Assembly: GCA_016223165.1 (NCBI GenBank)
Contig: JACRPO010000009.1
Coordinates: 620,001-684,000 of the forward strand
Direction: 5' to 3'
Origin: Burkholderiales bacterium
Lineage (GTDB): Bacteria > Pseudomonadota > Gammaproteobacteria > Burkholderiales > Burkholderiaceae_C
Length of the DNA: 64,000 bases
In this document: piece by piece, positions 43,868 through 52,198 of the stretch
How positions within the stretch are numbered: position 1 is the stretch's first letter
How the letters are laid out: every line of letters starts with the position of its first letter
The notes under the pieces: model-generated
Databases searched by the model: none
Told to the model about the DNA's origin: nothing
Seen by the model: the letters and a program-made list of their open reading frames with translations, nothing else
Made by a program: the position numbers and the translations under genes

Positions 43868-44890
43868 ATGCCCCCTCGCTCCTCCGGGTCGTCGACGCCA
43901 GCGGTGCCGCAGGACGACACGATCACGTGCGCCGACGGCTGCCGCGTGGCGCTGCGCCGCTATGCCGGCGAGCGGCACCAAGACCGGCACCCTGAGCGGC
44001 CGCATGACGGCACACCGCTCGTGCTGCACTTCCATGCCGGCGCCTTCGTCGGCGGCACGCTCGACGATGGCGCGGTCGTGGCCACGTTGCTGGCCGATGC
44101 CGGCGCGCGGGTGCTGTCGATTGACTACCCGCTGGCGCCGGCGCACCCGTTTCCGCAGGCCGTCGAGGCCGGCTACCGCGCGCTGACCTGGGCCGAGCAG
44201 CATCGGCGAGAGCTCGCAGCGGCGCGCGCGCCGCTGTTCGTCGCCGGTGAGGAGGCCGGCGGCAACCTCGCCGCCGCCGTGGCCATGGTTGCGCGCGACC
44301 GGGCCGGGCCCGAACTCGCCGGGCAGATCCTGCTCTCGCCGATGCTCGACGCCTGCGTCGCGACGGCCTCGCAGCGCCATGCCAAGGCCGGGCCGGTGGG
44401 CTGCCGCTGGGCCGATGGCTGGCACCGCTACCTCGCGCGCGAGGACGACGCGCTGCACCCCTACGCCGTGCCGGGCCGCTCGATGCGGCTGGCCGGGCTG
44501 CCCCGCACGCTGCTGGTGAGCGCGGCCGACGACCCGCTGCGCGACGAGACGCAAGCCTTCGGCCAGCGCCTGCGAGCGGCCGGCGTGCCGGTGACGCTCG
44601 CGCTGCTCGACGCGCCGACCGGCTGGCCGCTGAGCTATCAGTGCGCCGCTGCCGCGAGGGCCGCAAGGGCCGCACAGAGCGCACAGAGCGCACAGAGCGC
44701 ACAGGCCGACCCGATCACACCGACCGCACCCACCGCGCCTGCGTGGGCCGCCCCGCTGGGCGCGCGGCTGCACGAATTCCTGGCCTCTTTCCGCTGCGCC
44801 CAGGCCGCCCACTCGGCCCACTCGGCCCGCTCCGCACGTTCCACCCACGCCACCCCGCCGACCACCCACCCTCGAGGGAGCCACCCATGA
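43868..44890 (+). CDS. Alpha/beta-hydrolase-fold protein, hormone-sensitive-lipase type, probably catalytically dead
   Basis: A 340-residue homologue of HSL-type esterases, with FHAGAFVGGT where HGGG is usual and LSIDYPLAPAHPFPQAVEAG as in active relatives. The nucleophile motif GDSAGGN is changed to GEEAGGN, so the Ser is Glu. The Asp region SAADDPLRDE is kept. The region that should hold the catalytic His (normally HGF) reads DAPTGWPLSY. It therefore probably binds a ligand and does not catalyse hydrolysis. A 9-bp repeat encodes an Ala-Gln-Ser run near the C-terminus. The ATG start is tentative. Its stop overlaps the RND adaptor ATG (ATGA). Confidence 0.8.
   Translation: MPPRSSGSSTPAVPQDDTITCADGCRVALRRYAGERHQDRHPERPHDGTPLVLHFHAGAFVGGTLDDGAVVATLLADAGARVLSIDYPLAPAHPFPQAVEAGYRALTWAEQHRRELAAARAPLFVAGEEAGGNLAAAVAMVARDRAGPELAGQILLSPMLDACVATASQRHAKAGPVGCRWADGWHRYLAREDDALHPYAVPGRSMRLAGLPRTLLVSAADDPLRDETQAFGQRLRAAGVPVTLALLDAPTGWPLSYQCAAAARAARAAQSAQSAQSAQADPITPTAPTAPAWAAPLGARLHEFLASFRCAQAAHSAHSARSARSTHATPPTTHPRGSHP
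44672..44707. repeat. 9-bp in-frame tandem repeat in the hydrolase-like gene
   Basis: Three perfect units of gcacagagc and a fourth altered unit encode Ala-Gln-Ser repeats in a loop before the last helix. A second short array of the same length (gcccactcg) lies at about 44808-44834 near the C-terminus. Confidence 0.85.
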
Positions 44891-46140
44891 ACACGATCAA
44901 GAACACCTTGCGCAACCGTCCCCGCCTGCTCGCCGCACTCACCGCGGTCGGCGCACTGGCCGCCGTCCCGGCCGTGCTGTTCGGCCTCTCGTCCAGCCGC
45001 CAGGCTGCGGCCAGCGCGCCCACCGCGGCACCTCCCGCCGTGCCGGTGTCGGTGGCCACCGTCGCGGCCAGCGAGGTGGCGGCCTGGGACGAGTTCTCGG
45101 GCCGCCTCGAAGCCGTGGACCGCGTCGAGTTGCGCTCGCGCGCCGCCGGCACCGTGCAGGCGGTGCACTTCCGCGAAGGCGCGCTCGTCAGGCAGGGCGA
45201 CCTGCTGTTCACGATCGACGCCGCGCCCTACGCCGCCGACGTCGACCGCGCCGAGGCCCAGGTGGCCGCCGCGCGCTCGCGGCTGGCGCACGCGAAGACC
45301 GAGCAGGAGCGCGCGCAGCGCCTGTGGGACGAGCGCGCGATCGCGCAGCGCGAGCTCGACGAACGCGGCAACGGCCTGCGCGAAGGCGAGGCCAACCTGC
45401 GCGCGGCCGAGGCGGCGCTGCAATCCGCACGCCTGGCGCTGGGCTACACGCAGGTGCGCGCGCCGATCGCCGGGCGCATCGGCCGCATCGAGGTCAGCGC
45501 CGGCAACCTGGTGGCCGCCGGCCCCGGCGCGCCGGTGCTGGCCACGCTCGTTTCGGTGAGCCCGATCTACGCCAGCTTCGACGCCGACGAGCAGGTGATC
45601 GTGCGCGCCTTGCGCCAGCTGCACCAGCTGCGGGACTCCTCGGGCGGCGCCAGCGTGCGCACGCAGCTCGAGCGCATCCCCGTGCAGATGGGCACCGCGG
45701 CCACCACCGACCTGCCCTTCGAGGGCCGCCTGCAGCTCATCGACAACCAGGTCGACGCCCGCAGCGGCACGATCCGCGTGCGCGCCGTCTTCGACAACAA
45801 GGACGGCAGCCTGATCCCCGGCCAGTTCGCCAAGCTGCGCATGGGCCGCGCCAAGACCGCATCGGTGCTGCTCATCAACGAGCGCGCCGTCGGCACCGAC
45901 CAGAACAAGCGCTTCGTCATCGTCGTCGGCGCCGACAACAAGGCCGCCTGGCGCGAGGTCAAGCTCGGCACCTCGGTCAACGGCCTGCGCGCGGTGACCG
46001 AGGGCCTGCAGGCAGGCGAGCGCATCGTCGTCAACGGCCTGCAGCGCGTGCGCCCGGGCACGGAGGTGGCGCCGCGCGAGGTGGCAATGGACGCCAAGCC
46101 CGAGGTGACGGCACAGCGCGATGGCGCGCCCCGCTCGTGA
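44887..46140 (+). CDS. RND efflux periplasmic adaptor (AcrA/MexE type)
   Basis: A 417-residue membrane-fusion protein that joins an RND pump to its outer-membrane channel. An N-terminal hydrophobic segment (LLAALTAVGALAAVPAVLFG) anchors or exports it. The barrel-sandwich half FSGRLEAVDRVELRSRAAGT and the lipoyl half GYTQVRAPIAGRIGRIEVS flank a helical hairpin. The beta-barrel and membrane-proximal parts include DNQVDARSGTIRVRAVFDN and GLRAVTEGLQAGERIVVNGL. The ATG overlaps the preceding stop. With the pump and channel genes it forms a tripartite drug or solvent exporter. Confidence 0.95.
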   Translation: MNTIKNTLRNRPRLLAALTAVGALAAVPAVLFGLSSSRQAAASAPTAAPPAVPVSVATVAASEVAAWDEFSGRLEAVDRVELRSRAAGTVQAVHFREGALVRQGDLLFTIDAAPYAADVDRAEAQVAAARSRLAHAKTEQERAQRLWDERAIAQRELDERGNGLREGEANLRAAEAALQSARLALGYTQVRAPIAGRIGRIEVSAGNLVAAGPGAPVLATLVSVSPIYASFDADEQVIVRALRQLHQLRDSSGGASVRTQLERIPVQMGTAATTDLPFEGRLQLIDNQVDARSGTIRVRAVFDNKDGSLIPGQFAKLRMGRAKTASVLLINERAVGTDQNKRFVIVVGADNKAAWREVKLGTSVNGLRAVTEGLQAGERIVVNGLQRVRPGTEVAPREVAMDAKPEVTAQRDGAPRS

Positions 46141-46173
46141 CCCGGAGCCCCTGACCGAGAAGAAGACATCACC

Positions 46174-49100
46174 ATGAACCTGTCCAAGTTCTTCATCGAC
46201 CGGCCGATCTTCGCCGGCGTGCTGTCGCTGCTGATGCTGCTCGGCGGCCTCATCGCGCTCGGCGCCCTGCCGGTCTCCGAGTACCCGGAGGTGGTGCCGC
46301 CCACCGTCGTCGTGCGCGCGCAATATCCGGGCGCCAACCCGAAGGTGATCGCCGAGACCGTGGCCACGCCCCTCGAGGAGGCCATCAACGGCGTCGAGGG
46401 CATGCTGTACATGAACAGCCAGGCCACCACCGACGGCGTGATGACGCTGACCGTCACCTTCGCGCTCGGCACCGACCCCGACAAGGCGCAGCAGCTCGTC
46501 AGCAACCGCGTCACGCAGGCCGAACCGCGCCTGCCCGAGGAGGTGCGGCGCACCGGCGTGACCACCGTCAAGGCCTCGCCCGACTTCATCATGGTCGTGC
46601 ACCTGGTGTCGCCGAGCAACCGCTACGACATCACCTACCTGCGCAACTACGCAGCGCTGAACCTCAAGGACCGCCTGGCGCGCCTGCCCGGCGTGGGCCA
46701 GGTGCAGATGTGGGGCGGCGGCGAGTACGCGATGCGCGCCTGGCTCGACCCGCACAAGATGGCCGAGCGCGGCCTCGCCGCCGGCGACGTGGTGCGCGCC
46801 ATCCGCGAGCAGAACGTGCAGGCCGCCGCCGGCGTGGTCGGTGCTTCGCCGGGCCTGCCCGGCGTGGACCTGCAGCTGTCCATCAACGCCCAGGGCCGCC
46901 TGCACAGCGAAGAGGAGTTCGGCGAGATCATCGTCAAGACCGGCGCCGACGGCGCGGTGACGCGGCTGCGCGACGTGGCCCGCCTCGAGATGGGCGCGGC
47001 CGACTACGCGCTGCGCTCGATGCTCGACAACAAGGCCGCGGTGGCCACCGGCGTGTTCGCCGCGCCGGGCAGCAACGCCATCGCCATCTCCGACGCCGTG
47101 CGCGCCACGATGGCCGAGCTCAAGCGCACCATGCCCGAAGGCGTCGAGTATCAGATCGTCTACGACACGACGCAGTTCGTGCGTGCATCGATCCGCTCGG
47201 TGGTGACGACGCTGCTCGAGGCCGTCGCGCTCGTCGTGCTGGTCGTCATCCTGTTCCTGCAGACCTGGCGCGCCTCCATCATCCCGCTGCTCGCGGTGCC
47301 GGTGTCGGTGATCGGCACCTTCGCCGTCATGCACGCGTTCGGCTTCTCGATCAACGCGCTGTCGCTGTTCGGCCTCGTGCTGGCCATCGGCATCGTCGTC
47401 GACGACGCCATCGTCGTGGTCGAGAACGTCGAGCGCAACATCGAGGCCGGCCTGAGCCCGCGCGACGCGACCTACCGCGCGATGCGCGAGGTGTCGGGGC
47501 CGATCATCGCCATCGCGCTCGTGCTGGTGGCGGTGTTCGTGCCGCTGGCCTTCATCTCGGGCCTGTCGGGGCAGTTCTACCGCCAGTTCGCGCTGACCAT
47601 CGCCATCTCCACCGTCATCTCGGCGATCAATTCGCTGACGCTCTCGCCGGCGCTGGCCGCGCTGCTGCTCAAGGGCCACGGCGCCCCCAAGGACGCGCTG
47701 ACGCGCGGCATGGACCACGCCTTCGGCTGGCTGTTCCGCGGCTTCAACCGGTTCTTCGGCCGCGGCGCCAGCGCCTACAGCGGCGGCGTGGCACGCGTCG
47801 TCTCGCGCAAGGCGCTGATGCTCGCGATCTACCTCGTGCTGGCCGGCGTGACGGCGCTGCTCTTCCGCGCCGTGCCCGGCGGCTTCGTGCCGGCGCAGGA
47901 CAAGCAGTACCTGATCGGCTTCGCGCAGCTGCCCGACGGCGCCACGCTCGACCGCACCGAGGACGTGATCCGCCGCATGGGCGAGCTCACGCTGAAGCAG
48001 CCCGGCGTGGACCACGCGGTGTCGTTCCCCGGGCTCTCGATCAACGGCTTCACCAACAGCTCCAACTCGGGCATCGTGTTCGCGACGCTCAAGCCCTTCG
48101 GCGAGCGCCGCGCCGCCGCTCTCAGTGCCGGCGCCATCGCGCAGGCGCTGAACCAGCAGTACGCCGCGCACATCGAGGACGCCTTCGTCGTCATGTTCTC
48201 GCCCCCGCCGGTGCAGGGGCTCGGCACCACGGGCGGCTTCAAGCTGCAGCTGCAGGACCGCGCCTCGCTCGGCTACGAGGCGATGGACGGCGCGATGAAG
48301 GCCTTCATGGCCAAGGCGCGCCAGGCGCCCGAGCTGGCCGGCCTGTTCTCGAGCTGGCAGGTGAACGTGCCGCAGCTGTATGCCGACATCGACCGCACCA
48401 AGGCGCGCCAGCTCGGCGTGTCGGTGACCGACGTCTTCGACACGATGCAGATCTACCTCGGCAGCCTGTACGTCAACGACTTCTACAAGTTCGGCCGCAC
48501 CTACACCGTGCGCGTGCAGGCCGACGCGCCCTACCGCGCGCGCGCCGAGGACGTGGGCGCGCTCAAGGTGCGCTCGGCCGGCGGCCAGATGGTGCCGCTG
48601 TCGGCGCTGATGAAGATCACGCCGAGCTTCGGCCCCGAGCGGGCGATGCGCTACAACGGCTTCCTGTCGGCCGACATCAACGGCGGGCCCGCACCGGGCT
48701 ACTCGTCGGGCCAGGCGCAGGCGGCCGTCGAACGCATCGCCGCCGAGACGCTGCCCACCGGCATCGGCTACGAGTGGACCGAGCTCACGTACCAGGAGAT
48801 CCTCGCCGGCAACTCCGCGGTCTGGGTGTTCCCGCTCGCCATCCTGCTCGTCTTCCTGGTGCTGGCGGCGCTGTACGAGAGCCTGGCGCTGCCGCTGGCC
48901 ATCATCCTCATCGTGCCGATGGGGCTGCTGGCGGCGATGACCGGCGTCTGGCTGGCCGACGGCGACAACAACATCTTCACGCAGATCGGGCTCATCGTGC
49001 TCGTCGGCCTGTCGGCCAAGAACGCCATCCTGATCGTCGAGTTCGCGCGCGAGCTCGAGTTCGCCGGCCGCAGCCCGGTGCAGGCCGCCATCGAGGCCAG

Positions 49101-49434
49101 CCGGCTGCGGCTGCGGCCGATCCTCATGACCTCGGTGGCCTTCGTGATGGGCGTGCTGCCGCTGGCGTTCTCCACCGGCGCCGGTGCCGAGATGCGCCAG
49201 GCGATGGGCATCGCGGTGTTCGCCGGAATGATCGGCGTGACGGCCTTCGGCCTCTTCCTCACGCCGGTGTTCTACGTGCTCCTGCGGCGCCTCACCGGCA
49301 ACCGGCCGCTCAAGCAGCACGACGAGGTGCCGCATCAGGAAGGCTACGCGTCGTCGTCGTCGCCTGCTGCCGGCGGAGGCGGTGTCGGTGGCGCGCGGCT
49401 CGCCCTGCCGCAGGCGCCGGGCCATGACGACTGA
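46174..49434 (+). CDS. RND efflux pump (AcrB/MexF type, HAE1 family)
   Basis: A 1086-residue inner-membrane proton antiporter. It opens with MNLSKFFIDRPIFAGVLSLL. Transmembrane helix 4 has GLVLAIGIVVDDAIVVVENV, the conserved double Asp of the proton relay, and the partner helix 10 region includes IGLIVLVGLSAKNAILIVEF with its Lys. Periplasmic repeats such as YPGANPKVIAETV and MGIGYEWTEL-like segments are present. The chain is slightly longer than AcrB, with a Gly/Ser/Ala-rich C-terminal tail. The adjacent NodT-type channel makes it MexEF-OprN-like. Confidence 0.96.
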   Translation: MNLSKFFIDRPIFAGVLSLLMLLGGLIALGALPVSEYPEVVPPTVVVRAQYPGANPKVIAETVATPLEEAINGVEGMLYMNSQATTDGVMTLTVTFALGTDPDKAQQLVSNRVTQAEPRLPEEVRRTGVTTVKASPDFIMVVHLVSPSNRYDITYLRNYAALNLKDRLARLPGVGQVQMWGGGEYAMRAWLDPHKMAERGLAAGDVVRAIREQNVQAAAGVVGASPGLPGVDLQLSINAQGRLHSEEEFGEIIVKTGADGAVTRLRDVARLEMGAADYALRSMLDNKAAVATGVFAAPGSNAIAISDAVRATMAELKRTMPEGVEYQIVYDTTQFVRASIRSVVTTLLEAVALVVLVVILFLQTWRASIIPLLAVPVSVIGTFAVMHAFGFSINALSLFGLVLAIGIVVDDAIVVVENVERNIEAGLSPRDATYRAMREVSGPIIAIALVLVAVFVPLAFISGLSGQFYRQFALTIAISTVISAINSLTLSPALAALLLKGHGAPKDALTRGMDHAFGWLFRGFNRFFGRGASAYSGGVARVVSRKALMLAIYLVLAGVTALLFRAVPGGFVPAQDKQYLIGFAQLPDGATLDRTEDVIRRMGELTLKQPGVDHAVSFPGLSINGFTNSSNSGIVFATLKPFGERRAAALSAGAIAQALNQQYAAHIEDAFVVMFSPPPVQGLGTTGGFKLQLQDRASLGYEAMDGAMKAFMAKARQAPELAGLFSSWQVNVPQLYADIDRTKARQLGVSVTDVFDTMQIYLGSLYVNDFYKFGRTYTVRVQADAPYRARAEDVGALKVRSAGGQMVPLSALMKITPSFGPERAMRYNGFLSADINGGPAPGYSSGQAQAAVERIAAETLPTGIGYEWTELTYQEILAGNSAVWVFPLAILLVFLVLAALYESLALPLAIILIVPMGLLAAMTGVWLADGDNNIFTQIGLIVLVGLSAKNAILIVEFARELEFAGRSPVQAAIEASRLRLRPILMTSVAFVMGVLPLAFSTGAGAEMRQAMGIAVFAGMIGVTAFGLFLTPVFYVLLRRLTGNRPLKQHDEVPHQEGYASSSSPAAGGGGVGGARLALPQAPGHDD

Positions 49435-49468
49435 TGCACCGGCGAACGACCACAAGGAGAACCCGAGC

Positions 49469-50905
49469 ATGAACCCGCTTCGTCGAAGCCTCACGCCGCA
49501 CGCGCCGCACGCGCGCCTCGCGCGCTTCGTGCCTCTCGTGCTGCCCCTCGTGGCCGCGCTGGTGCTGGCCGGCTGTGCCACCACCACGGCGCCGCTGCCC
49601 GAGGCGCTGCCGGAGATGCCCGCCACGTTCAAGGAAGGCGGCACGGCATGGACACGCGACCCCGCGCCCGCGCCGCAAGGCGCCTGGTGGCAGGCCTTTG
49701 CCGACCCGGCGCTCGACGCGCTGATCGAGCGCGCCACGTCGGCCAATACGAGCGTGCAGGCCGCTGCCGCGCGGCTGGCGCAGGCGCGGGCGCTGCTGCG
49801 CTCAGCCGACGCCGAGCGCGCGCCGCAGGTCGGCGTGGGTGCCGGCGCCACGCGCGAAGCACAGCGCGGCCTCGGCGTCGCACCCGGCACGGTGCTCAGC
49901 GCCGGCGCCAGCCTGTCGTACGAGGTCGACCTCGTCGGCCGCCTGGCCGGCGCCAGCAACGCCGCGGCACTCGACGCGCGCGCCCGTGAAGCGCTGCTGC
50001 GCAGCACGCAGCTGCTCGTGCAGTCGCAGGTGGCGCAGGCCTACTTCGGGCTGCGCGCGCTCGACACCGAGCGCATGCTGGTGCGCGACACGGTGGCCGC
50101 CTACCGCGACACGCAGGACCTGATCGAGCGCCGCCTGCGCGCCGGCGACGTGGCCGAGCTCGACCTCGCGCGCGTGCGCAGCGAGGTGGCCGCCACCGAA
50201 GCCGAGGCCCTGGCGCTCGAACGCCAGCGCGCGTTGCTCGAGCATGCGTTGGCACTGCTGGTCGGCGCACCGGCTTCGGCCTTCCGGGTGGCCGACACCG
50301 CCGAATGGGCCGCCCCGCTGCCGCAGGTGCCCACCGGCGTGCCCAGCACCGTGCTCGCGCGCCGCCCCGACATCGCCGCCGCGCAGGACGGGCTGCGCGC
50401 CGCGCAGGCCCGCGTGGGGGTGGCGCAGGCCGCGTGGTTTCCGAGCCTCTCGCTCACCGGCTCGGGAGGTATTGCGTCACCCGAGCTGTCGGACCTCTTC
50501 AGGTCCGCCGCGCGTGCCTGGAGCGTCGGTGCGCTCCTGGCCCTGCCGATCTTCGACGGCGGGCGCCGCGAAGCCGGCGTGGCCAGCGCGCAGGCCGGCC
50601 TCGATGCGGCATGGGTGGCCTACCGCGAGCAGCTGCTCGTGGCCTTCAAGGACGTGGAGGACGAGCTCGTCGCGCTGCGCCTGCTGGACGCGCAGGGCCG
50701 CGCGCAGGCCCAGGCCGTCGACGCCGCCACGCGCGCGACGACGCTGTCGGAGGTGCGCTACCGCAACGGCCTCGTCAGCCAGCTCGAGCTGCTCGACGCG
50801 CGGCGCAGCGAGCTGCGCAACCGGCGCCAGGCGCTGCAGGTGAAGGCGGCCCGGTACCAGGCCACCGTGGGCCTGATCCGCGCCCTGGGGGGTGGGTGGG
50901 GCTGA
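49469..50905 (+). CDS. RND outer-membrane channel lipoprotein, NodT/OprN family
   Basis: A 478-residue TolC-like outer-membrane factor. The lipobox is LVLAGC, so the mature N-terminal Cys is lipidated. The mature protein has WWQAFADPALDALIERATSA and the two repeated coiled-coil halves typical of the family (NTSVQAAAARLAQARALLRS; VGVAQAAWFPSLSLTGSGGI). AAGGAGA precedes the ATG. The reading frame is open further upstream inside the pump gene, but the chosen start gives the correct signal peptide. It completes the tripartite exporter. Confidence 0.95.
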   Translation: MNPLRRSLTPHAPHARLARFVPLVLPLVAALVLAGCATTTAPLPEALPEMPATFKEGGTAWTRDPAPAPQGAWWQAFADPALDALIERATSANTSVQAAAARLAQARALLRSADAERAPQVGVGAGATREAQRGLGVAPGTVLSAGASLSYEVDLVGRLAGASNAAALDARAREALLRSTQLLVQSQVAQAYFGLRALDTERMLVRDTVAAYRDTQDLIERRLRAGDVAELDLARVRSEVAATEAEALALERQRALLEHALALLVGAPASAFRVADTAEWAAPLPQVPTGVPSTVLARRPDIAAAQDGLRAAQARVGVAQAAWFPSLSLTGSGGIASPELSDLFRSAARAWSVGALLALPIFDGGRREAGVASAQAGLDAAWVAYREQLLVAFKDVEDELVALRLLDAQGRAQAQAVDAATRATTLSEVRYRNGLVSQLELLDARRSELRNRRQALQVKAARYQATVGLIRALGGGWG

Positions 50906-50950
50906 GTTCAACGACGACATGCCGGCAGCGTTGACGCTGCAGCACCCCGG

Positions 50951-50975
50951 TATTACGCTCCGCACATTCGTAATG
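50951..50975. promoter_or_regulatory. Possible operator of the VapBC-like pair
   Basis: Inverted half-sites tattacg (50951-50957) and cgtaatg (50969-50975) with an 11-base spacer lie just upstream of the antitoxin ATG. AbrB-type antitoxins commonly repress their own promoters through such palindromes, so autoregulation is likely. No clear -35 and -10 pair could be fixed. Confidence 0.5.
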
Positions 50976-50989
50976 CTTGACGGCTCGAC

Positions 50990-51271
50990 ATGGCGGACGC
51001 CACCACGATGACGACCAAGGGCCAGGTGACGGTGCCGCGGGAGATCCGCGACCGGCTCGGCCTCAAGTCCGGCGACAAGATGGCCTTCACGATGCTCAGT
51101 GACGGCACCGTCGTGATGCGTCCGAAGACGCGGCGCCTGGCCGACCTGGCGGGCTCGCTGACGCGCCCCGGGCAGCCCGAGGTCGGCGTCGAAGACATGA
51201 ACCCGTTCAAGGCGACGACAGCGTCCAACACGACCAGAGCGAAGAAGTCGGCAAAGCGGCCCGCGCGATGA
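50990..51271 (+). CDS. AbrB/MazE-type antitoxin (VapB-like)
   Basis: A 93-residue DNA-binding antitoxin. The swapped-hairpin AbrB fold reads TTKGQVTVPREIRDRLGLKS, then GDKMAFTMLSDGTVVMRP. The basic C-terminal tail (RAKKSAKRPAR) probably wraps the toxin. It overlaps the PIN toxin ATG by 4 bases. As with known type II systems it should neutralise the toxin by binding and repress the operon. A palindrome lies just upstream. Confidence 0.9.
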   Translation: MADATTMTTKGQVTVPREIRDRLGLKSGDKMAFTMLSDGTVVMRPKTRRLADLAGSLTRPGQPEVGVEDMNPFKATTASNTTRAKKSAKRPAR

Positions 51272-51672
51272 GCATCGCGATCGACACCAACGTGCTGGTG
51301 CGCCTGCTCGTCCGCGACGACGAAGCCCAGTTCGCGGCCGCGCGTCGCCTCGTCGACCAGGCCGCGGCTGCCGAAGAGCCGGTGCTCATCGTGCTCGGCG
51401 CCCTGCTCGAAACGGAGTGGGTGCTGCGCCGCCGCTACAGGCTCGACAAGGCCAGCATCGCCAGCGCTTTCACCGCGCTTCTCGAGAGCAGCGATGTCGA
51501 GTTCGAACACCCCCCCACGGTGGAAGAGGCGCTCTACGTCTGGGCCCAGCACCCCGGCGCAGACTTCGCAGACTGCCTGCTCACGGCGCGCGCCGCGCAT
51601 CTCGGTCGCAGCCGTTTCCTGACCTTCGACGCCGGCGCCGCCCGCTTGCCCGGGGTGGAACTGCTCGCGTAG
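51268..51672 (+). CDS. PIN-domain toxin (VapC-like ribonuclease)
   Basis: A 134-residue PIN-domain protein, probably a Mg-dependent RNase directed at tRNA or rRNA. The acidic active-site residues are in AIDTNVLVRLLVRDD (Asp6), in ETEWVLRR (Glu), in ADFADCLL (Asp) and in FLTFDAGA (Asp). All four expected positions are present, so the toxin looks active. Translation is coupled to the antitoxin. Confidence 0.92.
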   Translation: MSIAIDTNVLVRLLVRDDEAQFAAARRLVDQAAAAEEPVLIVLGALLETEWVLRRRYRLDKASIASAFTALLESSDVEFEHPPTVEEALYVWAQHPGADFADCLLTARAAHLGRSRFLTFDAGAARLPGVELLA

Positions 51673-51828
51673 GCGCCCGCCAGAGCGCGGCGCAGCCGGG
51701 CCGCGCATCCTTTCGCACGGCTGGATCGTCTTCGCTGGAGCACGCTGCCCGAGGGGCCCGGGCCGACCGTGAAGTCGGCTGGCCGCGCCAGCAGACGTGC
51801 CCGATCGCAACCTTTGAAAGGCGCCGAC

Positions 51829-52077
51829 ATGGAGCACATGGTCAGCGCCGTGGAGAACCTGGCTCCGTTCGCCGCCGTGGTGGTCGTGGGCCAGGGCATG
51901 GGCGTGTCGACCGCCGTGACCGCGGCCTGCGCGGCGGTCTACTTCTGGGCCCGGCTCGCGCATGCGGTGATCCACATCAGCGGCTTCGGGCGCTTCTGGG
52001 CGCGGACCGTGGCGTTCACCGTGGCCTGGGTGGCGTTTGTCGTCTACGCGGTGGTGCTGCTGCGGCACGCGGCGTGA
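51829..52077 (+). CDS. Truncated MAPEG-family membrane protein
   Basis: An 82-residue product corresponding to only the C-terminal half of a MAPEG protein, usually about 130 residues. AVENLAPFAAVVVVGQGMGV and FWARLAHAVIHISGFGRFW match the second to fourth helices. The first helix and its loop are missing. None of the upstream frames encodes the missing piece. GAAAGG sits well placed before the ATG, so the short form may be translated. It may be a decaying gene or a genuinely short variant. Confidence 0.6.
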   Translation: MEHMVSAVENLAPFAAVVVVGQGMGVSTAVTAACAAVYFWARLAHAVIHISGFGRFWARTVAFTVAWVAFVVYAVVLLRHAA

Positions 52078-52198
52078 GCGCCGGGCGCTTGGGCGCCCGC
52101 TTGCCGGCGCCGGCGCTCCATCGACGTCCATCGTGGGCCGTGCCGGTGTGCCCCACCCTCGGCATGCCCGGTGATGCTCACCCGGCATCCGATCGCAC

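Noticed and set aside
44638..50007. A very long open frame (1789 codons) on the minus strand opposite the RND operon.
   Set aside because: The translation is Arg/His/Ala/Asp-rich with no recognisable domain, and it lies opposite three genes with clear motifs. Long antisense frames are expected at this GC content.
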